In this document: positions 33,481 to 44,815 of the stretch, one piece after another
How the letters are laid out: each line of letters starts with the position of its first letter
How positions within the stretch are numbered: the stretch's first letter is position 1
Source: Ecdyonurus torrentis
Taxonomy: Eukaryota > Arthropoda > Insecta > Ephemeroptera > Heptageniidae
Reading direction: 5' to 3'
DNA: 64,000 bases
NCBI GenBank assembly: GCA_949318235.1
Contig: OX439133.1
Location: 815,572 to 879,571, forward strand
Position numbers and translations under genes: made by a program
The notes under the pieces: model-generated
The model's database searches: none
Seen by the model: only the letters and a program-made list of their open reading frames with translations
What the model was told of the DNA's origin: nothing

Positions 33481-33955
33481 TCAATTTACTAACACTTGAA
33501 AAAAAAAGAGGTAATTTAAATGAAATTGTTTTTCTAAAAAATAAAAATAAAATAAAAATACTATGCAATCAAGTTGATGATTCACTGTCTGTATCCCAAA
33601 TTAACTTTCAAATCCCTAAAAAAATGTTAAGAAATCAATCTTTTATAGCATTCCTACTTGTAATAACGATGTGACTAAAAACTCCTTTATAACAAGAGCT
33701 ACAACATTATGTAATGACTTAAACATTGATATCTTCAACGATTCCTGTAATACAATAAAAAGTTTGTATAATAGCAATGTTGAAAAGCGATGATTATGTT
33801 ATTAATACATAATCTGTAATCCAAATTATATGTATATTTGCATGCGTGTCTTATTTTTACTTTAATTGTAATTCATTGTGAGTGTGCCGCCAATGTATTG
33901 GGCGCAAGACTGGTTTTGGTTGACAAATAAATAAATAAATAAATAAATAAAAATA
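33480..33955 (+). mobile_element. LINE (non-LTR retrotransposon) 3' end, decayed
   Basis: The frame from about 33490 reads LLTLEKKRGNLNEIVFLKN, then INFQIPKKMLRNQSFIA, shifts frame by a one-base loss near 33650, and continues as IPTCNNDVTKNSFITRATT to an ending SLYNSNVEKR and stop at about 33794. This fits the C-terminal region that follows the reverse transcriptase in many animal LINEs (short basic block, an INF.IP..-type patch, a spaced NS.I.R......D.F patch). A 3' UTR of about 130 bp follows, with a stem around GCCAATGTATTGGGC, ending in an (AAATA)n-like tail at 33924-33953. It is 5'-truncated and inactive. The clade (CR1/L2/Jockey-like) is not resolved. Confidence 0.65.
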
Positions 33956-34168
33956 TCAGCTAATGTGTGAGGCTCCGTGCAGATATCTCTCGTAGATAGT
34001 TGTCAACAGTTAGCCTGTGCACACCCAGCATCCCTATCTCATGTCACACCCTCTCAATCATCCCCCTCCCCCTCACAAACCCGCATCAGGAGCTTGCATT
34101 TCACATCTTCTCAAAAACCAAGCTTTTCATTGTGCGGTAACTTCTTTATATAGGCATACAAGCGTCTT

Positions 34169-34212
<44 letters not shown>

Positions 34213-34726
34213 ACCCTCCCTCCCCCTCATGTTGATCTACATGAATAAAGAAAAAGACTCACAAAAAAAAAGCGTATTCTAAAGGTATTTTAATATTTGA
34301 TAAATAATAAAGAAAAAAGCACTTAAAATATTTTTTTTTAACATTTCGCTTTTAAAAATGTAAAGATTTCCATTATATAAATTGCAAATATTCGATATAG
34401 ATTTACTTTTATCAATATATTATTATTGAAATGTCAAGTTTTAGCCTTTTTATTTTAAAAATGACGAAATATCGATAAAAAGAATAAAAAGATATATTTA
34501 TGCGACCGTGAAATATTTATCTCTCTCTCTCTCTCTTTCTCTCCCTCATTTCTTTTTCTTTCTTTTTTTGTTAACATTTCTATATTTAAAGTAATTTAAG
34601 TATTTTATTATTGTTTCTATTTGTTTATTTATTTATATATGAATTAATTGTTTTCAAAATATCTTAAATTTTCTTAGTTCCGCAAGAACATAAAAATAAG
34701 TAGGTAGTAAATATGGTTTAGTAATT
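33956..34726. other. AT-rich DNA with (CT)n tracts
   Basis: (CT)n at 34170-34212 and 34519-34541. TATTTATGCGACCGTGAAAT at 34497-34516 recurs at 36822-36841. No gene. Confidence 0.6.
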
Positions 34727-34727
34727 C

Positions 34728-34790
34728 AGCATAATTACTTATGTTATTACAAAATAACAACATTTGTGCTCTATAATATAGCAAGTGCTC
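34728..34790 (+). repeat. Family G copy
   Basis: AGCATAATTACTTATGTTAT, AACAACATTTGTGCTCTA, AATATAGCAA: same order at 61557-61612 and 41448-41512. Confidence 0.7.
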
Positions 34791-35184
34791 AATGCGACAT
34801 AAATAACGTGTGTTTTTTTTTGTTTTTTTTTTTTTAAATACATTTTTATTATTTATTTCTGTATATTTTTTTATATTTATTTCTAAACTGATACATGCCG
34901 ACTCTAACACATAATATACGATATATAGAAATCAATTAGGAAAATCAGTTTGTTTTTTCTATCCCAAAATCAACAAAGTCATAAAGCATTTTTGTCCCAG
35001 CTACACTTGCCAGTTTTTTGTCTTTGCTTATTAAAAATGTATATGTGATGTATATAAAAAGTTGATACCGAACTAAACATGGCAATAAAAACTATATTGG
35101 TATTTGTCATAGCCTGACGTTTTTCACATAACTTCGCGAGTCGAGGCACAATTTATGGCAACAAACTTTATGCATGTTTTAGTG

Positions 35185-35186
<2 letters not shown>

Positions 35187-35216
<30 letters not shown>
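35187..35216. repeat. (GA)n microsatellite after a C-type terminus
   Basis: The tract starts directly after GTTTTAGTGTGG, resembling the family C right end seen before the GA tract at 2824. Confidence 0.85.
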
Positions 35217-35220
<4 letters not shown>

Positions 35221-35246
35221 CAACTTCATGATAGATGCACGAGAGA

Positions 35247-35522
35247 GACTACACTGAAAAAACACGGCTCTAGTGACATGGACAGATTTATAGGTTACTG
35301 CAGTTTGTTCTGCAAACAACAGTGAACAACATTAAAAATGATTCGCTGCTCAAAAAAAAATCATTTTCATTGGTTGATCTTGTTTATTCGTACATTTCAA
35401 ACCGGTAAAAATTAATTACTCTCTACCATGCATGGGCCTTTCTTCTTCTTTTTTTTTTTTTTTTTATTATTATTATTATTATTCTTTTTGCATAACTACA
35501 GGTGAAGTAGCCAGCCAGACAT
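35247..35522 (+). mobile_element. Family C remnants
   Basis: Left terminus ACTACACTGAAAAAACACG with CTCTAGTGACATGG at 35247-35280, and a single minisatellite piece AACTACAGGTGAAGTAGCC at 35494-35514 next to a (TTA)n. They may be two ends of one eroded copy. Confidence 0.5.
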
Positions 35523-35717
35523 CAAACATTCACTATATTATGAAGCTAGATAATATATATATTTTTTTCTCAGTTTCTCAGATAAAGTTTATTACTTTTT
35601 CAACATCGTTCGTAAATAGTAAAAATTTCATTTTCAATCGTTATTATTTTACTGTTGCTTTCTATATATAGTCAAATATTAATAGCTCTCTTTTACTGCA
35701 GGATCAAAATATTGTCC

Positions 35718-35845
35718 ATTTTTTCTATTGACTTAAAACATGTATCAAAGTATGTCTACTAGTTCGACCACGGCGTGTATTTGACATTCAAATTTCTAAT
35801 TTCGGTGCAGTGAATTGCTCGCAAAAAAAAAAAAAAAAAAAGTTC
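35718..35845 (+). repeat. Family H copy
   Basis: GACTTAAAACATGTATCAAA, GTATGTCTACTAGTTC, AAATTTCTAATTTCGGTGCA: parallel to 17397-17490. Confidence 0.6.
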
Positions 35846-36453
35846 AGAAATAATAAATATAAAAAATAAAAGTTGATTTAATTAAAAAGTGCAATATTAT
35901 GCTGACGTTATCAACGAAAACGATGTTGCATTTTGTCCCGACTTTCCTACATTCCTAAAGACGAATGCAGTTTTATTAGTCATACAAGATAATGTGCCAC
36001 AAAACAGGAAACCAATGGTGTAATTTGAATCAGCAACTTTACCAAACTGAGGACCTCAAACTAAGGAAAAGTGATTTATTTAACATTGTGAGAGCATGAC
36101 AAAATCTCCAACCACTACTTTGTAACCACCATTGATTGCTTAATCAATCAAAGTATAGGGAAAACAACACAATACGGAAGTAACTTCTATATCTTAATTG
36201 CCATATTGACAAAAACAAAATTTTAAGTAAATAAATTAAAATAAAATACAATTTTAAGTTTAATTACATAAATAAATAAAAAGAAATAAGACAATTAAAA
36301 AGATGACAATATATTCAAATTGGTTGTCTGCGCCGGTTTAACAAATCTTTCAAATATTTATTAATTTAAACATGAAAAAAAAAACTCTTGAACAATAAAA
36401 ATCATAAAAGAAAACAAAAATTTCTCGATTTTTTTTTCTTTTCTTATTATTTT

Positions 36454-36494
<41 letters not shown>

Positions 36495-36639
36495 CCACAT
36501 AAGTGATGGACAAATCGACTTCAAATTTGATACACAGGCTATTAAAGGCAATACAATTTTATGAATATTAATTAGATAATTATTTATCGTTATGTATATA
36601 TTAATTTTTTTCCATACTTTTTTGCTTGCCATATTTTGT
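35846..36639. other. AT-rich DNA, nothing recognised
   Basis: T homopolymer at 36459-36492. No gene. Confidence 0.55.
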
Positions 36640-36820
36640 TATCGTGCTACACCAATCCCAGTCCCAGTCAAGATATTGTCTTATCGACAGGTAAAGACTT
36701 TTCAATTAATGGAAAAGCACACACGGGCCGGCCACGGCCTAAGTACACAGCCCGGCATTCGCCATGACAGCCTAGAGAAATCGTTGAAACATCTATAGGC
36801 GAAATATAGACAAATATATA
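36640..36820. other. GC-richer low-copy segment
   Basis: Contains GGGCCGGCCACGGCC (near-palindromic) at about 36726-36740, and a donor-like CAG|GTAAAG at about 36688-36696 preceded by a pyrimidine-rich stretch with AG. A small exon is possible but not supported by any recognised protein. Confidence 0.2.
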
Positions 36821-36860
36821 TATTTATGCGACCGTGAAATATATTTCTGGAAGTATTATA

Positions 36861-36957
36861 AAACTGGCATGGCAAAAAGTATCGTTTTCCTATGTCACCC
36901 ATGTTATTTAGTGCTCACATATGGCGTCCACTTTGATATGAATGCAAGCAGCCTATA
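36861..36957 (+). mobile_element. Family A, right-end fragment
   Basis: AAACTGGCATGGCAAAA, CCTATGTCACCCATGTTATT, ACATATGGCGTCCACTTTG, ATGAATGCA: last about 95 bp of family A. Confidence 0.7.
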
Positions 36958-37254
36958 CGTAACTTGAAGCCTGCAGTTGACGAGGGCTAACTTGATACCA
37001 TACTTGTCATCACGTCATCACCTGCCTGCGTGTTTCTCTCTCTCTCTCTCTCTAACTGGCGACAATGTCAATCTTGATATTGCACTGCTCAGGCTTGCTT
37101 GCTTGCCGGCAAAATTACAATTTACATTTCTACGGCTTTGCTTATTTGTTTACACAACTTATAGCAACTTCCGCTCTGAAATTGAATAATTTAACCACGT
37201 AAATAATTTAACAATGCTACATTGAACACTTGCTATATTGACTGTATGTATTGT

Positions 37255-37400
37255 TGAGCACAAATGTTGTTATTTCGTAATAACATATTATGTCACCGTA
37301 GAATAAACGTTACTAATTTGGAACAACATAAATAATTATGCTATATAATATAGTTATTATTCTGTATAGCATAAATAGTGCATAAATGCTGATGCATTGA
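37255..37400 (-). repeat. Family G copy
   Basis: GAGCACAAATGTTGTTATTT and CGTAATAACATA on the minus strand match family G. AATTATGCTATATAATATAG and TAGCATAAATAGTGC follow. Confidence 0.65.
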
Positions 37401-37436
37401 GCTACCATAATTTTTATGTATTTATTTTGGTTCGTA

Positions 37437-38625
37437 TTGCAGAGATATGAAGTTATGTTCTAATGTTATTAGTGACACAGTTGCAGTACTTTCTATAGTT
37501 GCTCTCGTACAAACATGGTTACGAAGGTATGTTCTAATTAAATAAGTGACAAAGTTGGATTACTATAAATACTCTAGTAAAGAGAGGTATGTTCTAATGT
37601 TATTACTTCCAAAGTTGCAGTACTGTAGTTACTCTGGTACAGAGGTATACAAAGGTATGTTCTAATGTTATTACTACCAAAGTTGCAGTACTATAGTTAC
37701 TCTGCGATGCACGTGCATCGCTGTGCAAATGTTTTGTTTACAAAGTTGCAGTACTGTGCAGAGTTACTCTGGTACAGAGGTATACAAAGGTATGTTCTAA
37801 TGTTATTACTACCAAAGTTGCAGTACTGTGTAGAGTTACTCTGGTACAGAGGTATACAAAGGTATATTCTAATGTTATTACTACCAAAGTTGCAGTACTG
37901 TAGTTACTCTGGTACAGAGGTATACAAAGGTATGTTCTAATGTTATTACTACCAAAGTTGCAGTACTATAGTTACTCTGCGATGCACGTGCATCGCTGTG
38001 CAAATGTTTTGTTTACAAAGTTGCAGTACTGTGCAGAGTTACTCTGGTACAGAGGTATACAAAGGTATGTTCTAATGTTATTACTACCAAAGTTGCAGTA
38101 CTGTGTAGAGTTACTCTGGTACAGAGGTATACAAAGGTATATTCTAATGTTATTACTACCAAAGTTGCAGTACTGTAGTTACTCTGCGATGCACGTGTAT
38201 CGCTGTGCAAATGTTTTGTTTACAAAGTTGCAGTACTGTGCAGAGTTACTCTGGTACAGAGGTATACGAAGGTATGTTCTAATGTTATTACTACCAAAGT
38301 TGCAGTACTATAGTTACTCTGCGATGCACGTGCAGTGCTGTGCAAATGTTTTGTTTACAAAGTTGCAGTACTGTGCAGAGTTACTCTGGTACAGAGGTAT
38401 ACAAAGGTATATTCTAATGTTATTACTTCCAAAGTTGCAGTACTATAGTTACTCTGCGATGCATCGCTGTGCAAATATTTTGTTTACAAAGTTGCAGTAC
38501 TGTGTAGAGTTACTCTGGTACAGAGGTATACAAAGGTATGTTCTAATGTTATTACTTCCAAAGTTGCAGTACTGTAGTTACTCTGCGATGCACGTGCATC
38601 GCTGTGCAAATGTTTTGTTTACACA
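37437..38625 (+). repeat. Complex satellite, ~60-72-bp monomers, 275-bp higher-order repeat
   Basis: Monomers share AAAGTTGCAGTACTGT, AGTTACTCTG and either GGTACAGAGGTATACAAAGG or a variant with CGATGCACGTGCATCG. The second block starting at 37931 repeats the block starting at 37656 almost exactly for about 250 bp, giving a 275-bp higher-order period. Monomers at the left edge (37437-37600) are diverged, as expected for array edges. Two adjacent long plus frames (91 and 238 codons) come from the common 72-bp (24-codon) spacing and are not considered a gene. The 16-bp perfect palindrome CGATGCACGTGCATCG (37705-37720, 37980-37995, 38585-38600) contains an E-box CACGTG. Confidence 0.9.
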
Positions 38626-38869
38626 AAGAAATGTGAGTCATGTGAATGCAAACTAATGAGAGAGAAATAAAGCGATATCATCAGCACGTATAGGGCAGAC
38701 AAAGTAATATAATAATGTGTGCATTAGCTTGCCTTTCAAACTGCAACGTTAGCACTGCAAATAATACCAGTTTAAAACATATCACTTCGTTTGGTTACAT
38801 TTTGTATACTATAATATCTATCTGTTCTTTTCTCTATTATTATTATTTTTTTTTTTTAATTAGCAGAAA
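38626..38869. other. AT-rich DNA, nothing recognised
   Basis: No family or gene recognised. Confidence 0.5.
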
Positions 38870-39085
38870 AAAATCTTAAAATTTTCTGTCTTAAAAGACG
38901 TAAAAGGAAGTCGAGTATTTCTTATTTAAATATCTCCAGAATAGTTAGTTTTCTCAAAAATCGCAAAAAAAAACAACAAACAAACAAACAAACAAACAAA
39001 AAACAAAGGTTTTCATAAGCGTAATGTTCAAGGGTGGCCTGGGGTGGCCTGAGCTTTTCCCGCGTGTTAAACCGATAAGCTATGT
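38870..39085 (+). repeat. Family H, long copy with internal (CAAA)n
   Basis: TTTTCTGTCTTAAAAGACGT, TTAAATATCTCCAGAATAG, a (CAAA)n at about 38975-39005, CATAAGCGTAATGTTC, and GAGCTTTTCCCGCGTG with TTAAACCGATAAGC. Same order as 17383-17600. Confidence 0.7.
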
Positions 39086-39356
39086 TGTTTTCGTATTTAT
39101 TTTAATAGAAAAATCTGCATTATTTTATTTAAAGCATGTTTTGATCAAATTAGCTTTTAGCTTTGTGGTGTTTTCTATATCATGATTGGTTCAATCATTT
39201 TAATTACTAAAATAATATTTGTATTTTAACAAAAAAATAAATATGAACCATTTTTCAAACGTTGTTCATGATAAATAGCTGAATAGAATGTAAGTCAAAT
39301 ACATTTTAAATATAACTGATAAAAAAATATCAATTTTGGTTTAATTATTTTCAATC

Positions 39357-39477
39357 GTTCGTTCGTTCATTCATTCATTCATTCATTCATTCATTCATTC
39401 ATTCATTCATTCATTCATTCATTCATTCATTCATTCATTCATTCATTCATTCATTCATTCATTCATTCATTCATTCA
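39357..39477. repeat. (TTCA)n microsatellite, ~29 units
   Basis: Near perfect tetranucleotide tract. Confidence 0.97.
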
Positions 39478-39659
39478 ATCACTTAATATCCTTCAAACAA
39501 GTAAAAGTGTGTAGTATTCCATCTTTTAGTTTTTCTTTTCTCAGTGCACTAGTTTTTTCTAAATAAATTGTTTTTAAAGCTAAAATCATAATTATGGTCC
39601 AACAAAAGATAAATAAATGCTTAATATAAGTTACCGGCCTAGGAAGCCAGCCAATTACG

Positions 39660-39765
39660 GCACTTCGCCCTACATCTTCACACAGCAAACTGTAAAGAAA
39701 ACTATTGCACTGAGGTTAGAAACAAATTAAAAGCAGACGTACTTTTACGTGTTTTAAGACAATAA
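39660..39765 (-). repeat. Family H fragment
   Basis: GAAAACTATTGCACTGAGGT and ACTTTTACGTGTTTTAAGAC match 19030-19110. Confidence 0.6.
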
Positions 39766-39959
39766 AGACAAAAAAAAAATTAACAATTTTCCTCGCCCGC
39801 ATTGAAAAGTAAATAATTTGGGTTTTCATTCGCCGTGAAATAAGAGAGTTTACATTTATACAGAACTTTTTCTCTGTTTATAAAAACGATATCTTATTAA
39901 ACCCCCAGGATTAACTTTTCGTCGCAGCTTTTCTTACTTAACCTCTTAATAGCCCCAGC

Positions 39960-39999
39960 TAGAGAGAGAGAGAGCGAGAGAGAGAGAGAGAGAGAGAGT
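39960..39999. repeat. (GA)n microsatellite
   Basis: About 40 bp, one interruption. Confidence 0.93.
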
Positions 40000-41447
40000 C
40001 ACGAAATGTTCAGGTTCTCAAGTGGCAGATTTAACTTGTATTTGATGACAAAAAAAATACAAAACAAAAAAGTTTTAGCGTCAAAATTATTTTGCTCACG
40101 TTCTTACCAAAGTTTACTTTTCTTTTTGTTCCAGCAAGAAAAATAAAGAGAGACAAACTCAATACTGAAGGATTTAAACCTTAATAATATTTTAACACCA
40201 ATAGGAGAACTCTTTTCTTTTTTCCAGTTTTATTTATAATAATAATAAAATACTTTAGGCATGGGTGCCGTTTTTGTTATTGTAAATCTGTTAAGATTAA
40301 AAAGTAATCATCTTTAAAAAAATATATATTTTACTTTGAGCGTGTTCTTAATATATGAGTGACAAAGACAAAAATTCAGCACATAGATTAATTTTGGATT
40401 CTTCCTCTTGACTTCTTTCTTAGTTATTTTGTGGATAAATGGATAAGGACAATTATTTAAAATAATATTATGCTAATATATTAGAACACTTCTTGCAAAT
40501 CTGATTTATTATTTATTTATCAACTAATATAACTGGCTGTTAAAAATATGATTGAAAACTTTTTTTGCTCCGCAGTTTTCTGAAAGTTTTATAAACGAAC
40601 AATAGTTCTTACTTCCCAGAAATTTAATTTGAAAAATGTAAAAAGTCTTTAAGTCACAGTTACTATGCTTTAAGTATACTATATCATAATCATTTCATTC
40701 TTTGAATTAAATTATTAAAAATTTTATTGTGTTTTTTATTTATTTATTTATTATTTTTTTTTTTTTTATAATATATATATTTTTTTTTTCTTTTAATTTT
40801 TCTAGTTCTTTTCTAAATGGTTTCTTTCATTTCAGAAACCAGATACGAGATACACATTTTATTTCCCATGACAAAAATTAACCGAGACACATATTTTGCT
40901 TGCAGTGACAAAAATTAAACAAGATACACATTTTGTTACCCGTGACAAAAACGAGATACACATATTTAGCGCTACACCAACGATAAACATATTAATTTGC
41001 ATATATTCTGATATATAGGGCAAAAACTTTGCAATAAATAAAAGTGCGGTGTGCTAGAAAAGTTGTAAATTAATTGCAAACACAGTAGGTAATCAAGTTA
41101 GCAAGCAGCGGCAGGCCAGGGGTTTATTAAACACACATTGAGTATGTGTTCAAATGTAGTCAATATTTGACAATATCTAGCGTAAAACTACAAGGCTTAA
41201 AACTTATGCACCAGTGGCAAACTTTACAACACAATTTGCAAACTTCTCTCTCTCTCTGTATTTATCTTCCACTTTTGTTTCTCTCTGCTTTCCCTCATTC
41301 ATATTTGACAACACTTATCTTAATAATGCAATAGCCAAAATTTAATTATGCTATACCAACTTAAGATCAAAAACCATCTACGCAGCTCAATTTTCAAATA
41401 CCAATTTTCTTCCTTATTATACTATATATGATATAGTTTACATTTTC
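40000..41447. other. AT-rich DNA, nothing recognised
   Basis: GAGACACATATTTTGCT / GATACACATTTTGTTAC: a diverged tandem repeat (about 40 bp unit, with a shared GTGACAAAAA block) at about 40838-40965. Otherwise no gene or family. Confidence 0.5.
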
Positions 41448-41512
41448 AGCATAATTACTTATATGCTATTACACAATGTAACAACAGTTGTGCACTTTAA
41501 TAATACAGTAAT
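41448..41512 (+). repeat. Family G copy
   Basis: AGCATAATTACTTATATGCT, ATTACACAATGTAACAACAG, TTGTGCACT. Confidence 0.65.
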
Positions 41513-41537
41513 TGCAGTAACATTTAATTGTCAGTTT

Positions 41538-41597
41538 TTTTTTTTTTTTTTTTTTTTTTTTCTTCTTCTTCTTCTTCTTTTCTTTTTTTCTTTTTTA
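41538..41597. repeat. Poly-T followed by (TTC)n
   Basis: Pure pyrimidine run of about 60 bases. Confidence 0.9.
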
Positions 41598-42411
41598 TGC
41601 AAATGTTCGAGGCAATATATCACAATTTAAGTCTCTTGTTCGGTCTTTTTACTAAAAAATTAATTTCTAATGCTGATGGCAGACGGGAATCATGTATTTA
41701 AATGTAGTTTTGCGTCAACTGAAATCTCCATCTGATTGCATTGAATGGCCATAAGCCAATAGCAATTTATTTTAAAGTAAAATGACTGTACAGTTCCAAT
41801 ATCGGCAGTCAATTTTATATAGGTAACGAATGACATAACACAGGTGAAGTTACAAGAGCAAAGAAGCCCTTCAAGTTCAGTTAGTTCCTTTGTGAAGCCT
41901 TACTGTGACATTCTACTATGGTATGATACAAGGAACACTACTAAGCCCTACCGACTTTAACATAACTAGCCGCAATACACATCAAACAACGTGTGATAAA
42001 CAATACAAATATTACAGTGTTTTAAATAAATGTTTGGTTTTAATGCTTCTTACCGGCGATGACGTAGTAACAATTAGAAATGTTATAAAAAAAAGGGCAC
42101 GGAATCGCTATTGGGGAGGAACACAGGTTTTTGATTTGTGAGAAAACTACGCGAAAAGAAATTAGAAGCGGGATACAAAGCATACTTAAATGTGTCACCA
42201 CCGGTAAAAAGCGTTGAAATTAATGAATTTTGCATTTAAATTTTTTACAATCATGAGAATTTAAGGCGTGAACTTCATTTTTTCCTTAAGAAAAGCATAG
42301 AGGAGAAAATATGAATAATGAACAATGAATGCATCGATTTTGTGATTAATCGATTGTTAGAATCATGATTTCTGATGAGAAATAGTGAATATGATTCAAT
42401 ATTGGATCTTG
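41598..42411. other. AT-rich DNA, nothing recognised
   Basis: An open frame at 41905-42141 (plus, 78 codons) has mixed composition but no recognised domain and starts in non-repeat DNA. I do not call it. Confidence 0.45.
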
Positions 42412-42490
42412 CATAATGACTTTGCACTGGAGCTTAGTGTTGCAAAGTAACTTTGCTGTACAACATAGTTAGCTCTGCTATATTTTACAT
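42412..42490 (+). repeat. Family K partial copy
   Basis: TGACTTTGCACTGGAGCTTA and AACTTTGCTGTACAACATA correspond to 1620-1665 and to 57218-57230. Confidence 0.5.
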
Positions 42491-42674
42491 GCCTAAAGAG
42501 AGTGATACCAAATTAAAAGCTCAAAGAAAGATTAAACACACAAACTGTATGCATTATAAGATTAGAGGTCACTGGAGGTTAAATGTTTAATTTCTTGCTC
42601 TTATCAAACAGAAACGTCTTCTCATTCACATTTCAACTTGGGAACCACGATTGTCTTGCAATGCTCGAGTACAG

Positions 42675-43075
42675 CTACACTGTCAAGACAAAACACTACT
42701 CACAACTACACCCAAAAAACTATCCAGTACTGACAAGGTTTTCACCAAAATAATTCAAGTTTTTTCATTTTAAATTTACGTTTTATCATGATCTTTTGTC
42801 AGTACAAAGGTAATACAGGTGAAGTAGCTAGCCAGGTAGTACAAATGATAACTACAGGTGAAGTAGCTAGCCAGGTAGTACAAATGATAAATACAGGTGA
42901 AGTAGCTAGCCAGGTAGTACAAAGGTAAATTATAATTACAGGTGAAGTAGCTAGTCAGGTAGTACAAAGGTAAATGATAAATACAGGTAAAGCAGCTAGC
43001 CAGGTAAAGTAGCTAATCACAATCACTATTACAAAAAGTCACTAGATATCTATTATGTCAGTGTACTATAGAAAA
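42675..43075 (+). mobile_element. Family C element with ~5 minisatellite units
   Basis: Left terminus CTACACTGTCAAGACAAAAC, then CAGTACAAAGGTAATACAGG, units up to about 43012 with variable spacers (AAATGATAACT, AAAGGTAAATTATAATT), AAAAAGTCACTAGATATC and right end GTCAGTGTA. This is the best complete view of a C element with a short array. Confidence 0.75.
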
Positions 43076-43410
43076 AATTCTTAGCTGCAGATTTCCGACC
43101 CGAAGGTCAATTAGAGGTTAATTATTTGGTCACATTAATTTGAGAGTATGAGTTTAATTTATAATCAAGTTTCGAGTCTTGAGCAAGAGTCGCATTTTTG
43201 TCTCTTGGCGTGAGAAATCTTGGATTGCAGTTTCAAATTGTACAAATATGGTTCGTTATTCAATTTGATAATTATGAAAATTAATTAGGCATATTAAATT
43301 TGAAGTGCAAAATCGTGTTGTAATTTGTTATGCAGCCAGATTGTAAAGTTGCATAAATATTAAGAAATTAGTAGAAAATGGAGAAAAAATGTTTAAAATA
43401 GTATTAAATA
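43076..43410. other. AT-rich DNA, nothing recognised
   Basis: No family or gene recognised. Confidence 0.5.
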
Positions 43411-43516
43411 TACACTCCTCCTGAGTAAATGTGACCGCAGCGTTAATGTCTCCAAATATTATATTTATATGGGGAAACTTTAACGCGACTGGTCAAATTT
43501 ATTCGGGAGGAGTGTA
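43411..43516. mobile_element. 106-bp hairpin MITE, CACTCCTCC ends
   Basis: TACACTCCTCCTGAGTAAAT at 43411 pairs with ATTTATTCGGGAGGAGTGTA ending at 43516. Pairing extends over about 35-40 bp per arm (GACC...GCGTTAA blocks on both). Outer TA on both sides is compatible with a TA duplication as in Tc1/mariner-type MITEs. One copy in the window. Confidence 0.75.
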
Positions 43517-43734
43517 CATTTTTATGTATATTATCATATCATTATATTGTATATTAAAAATAAGTTTATTAATGGTGCTCGAAACCACGATTGATAAATA
43601 CTTTTATGCATTTTAGATGCAATTACTATTATTTATTTAATTTTGTTTCATCAAAAACATTATACTCTTATATTATATACTGTGCAGAGAGTAGAGCCGA
43701 TTATTACGTAAATATCATAATCTAGTCTTCCGTC

Positions 43735-44001
43735 TATAGAGTGTATGCGCATGACGTCACACTCAATGCACTTTGACGCTATATTGGAGCAATGAATAAT
43801 ATGCTCAGCATAGGAAAAACTTTTTTTTTTTTTTTTTGTACTTATTTTTCTTGCATACTTAAATTTAATCTATATTAACACCATCAAATGCTCTCAAAAA
43901 TATTATACGTGCATCTTTAAACTGGCAAAATGAGTCATTTTCCTATGTGATTCTGTGATCCAACATGGCGTCTACTTGAACATGAATGCATACACTCTAT
44001 A
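43735..44001 (+). mobile_element. Family A MITE, shortened
   Basis: TATA-flanked on both sides. GAGTGTATGCGCATGACGTC, CTTTGACGCTATATTGGAGC, GCTCAGCATAGGAAAAAC, a T-run, then CAAATGCTCTCAAAAATATT and GCATACACTC. Both ends carry the same change (GGGTG to GAGTG), so the terminal repeats still match each other. Confidence 0.87.
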
Positions 44002-44703
44002 GAATTGTGTTTTTTCTCGATATTATGATAAATATTGTATGGTTTTAATGACCAGCAGTACTAAAGTAAAGCAATGGTCTCTTCACTTATGACGTAATTA
44101 GAACTAGCACTACAATAACATTGAGGTATTCCTATATACACTATGTATATTGAAGAATGCAACCTCGTTGCTCTGCCATTGACAGACAATAATTCAACTA
44201 TCAAGTTACAAGTGGGTCTGTCTCTTCAACCCTCGCTCGCTCTTCATACATCGTGCTCATCAACAACAAAGACAATCTCAAGACTTTATAAACTTCTTTT
44301 GTATAAGCACAGCCTCTTCATACAACACTAAATTTCTATTATATAGTATTATTATTTTACTTTTTTTTTTTTTTTTTTTTTTTTCTCTCTTCTTTTTTTT
44401 CCCCCCCTTCAACGAAACGATAGTTGGCAAACAGTTATGGTACTGCTGATTGGAAAAAAAAAAAAAGTAAAAGTGTGTGCACTGTGCAGTATTTCTTAGC
44501 TTATTTGAATTTGATATATTTCCTCCGTCTATTTCCAGTAATAGTTTTTTTTTTTTTTATAAAATATAATTATAGAAAAAAGTTCTGCTGATTTAAAGAA
44601 AGAAGAAAAAAACGTAGTATTTCTAGTTACTTTGAATTTGGTATTTCCCCGATCACTGAGCCAGCATTTTTTTATTATTATTATTTAAAAATAAAAAAAT
44701 TGT
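44002..44703. other. AT-rich DNA with homopolymers
   Basis: T-run followed by CTCTCTTC and CCCCCCC at about 44361-44407. No gene. Confidence 0.5.
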
Positions 44704-44815
44704 TTATAACCCCTGTTTTCTGCTACTAAAATGAGGATCAACGGATAAACCATGGTTATTCAAATGTAATGCGCATTTTATGGTATGCAAGAAAAGAGAC
44801 CGAGGTTTACGAACT
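44704..44815. mobile_element. Family E hairpin MITE, diverged
   Basis: ATAACCCCTGTTTTCTGCTA on the left, GAGACCGAGGTTTACGAAC on the right, with AAATGAGGATCAACGG and AAATGTAATGCGCATTTTA between, as in 62815-62926. Confidence 0.65.

Noticed and set aside
37665..38656. Open frames of 91 and 238 codons with LLLPKLQY repeats
   Set aside because: They follow the satellite monomers, many of which are spaced by a multiple of three. The frame breaks when a short monomer intervenes, and no known repeat protein matches.
41905..42141. 78-codon plus frame of mixed composition
   Set aside because: No recognised motif, and chance frames of this length are expected in 64 kb.
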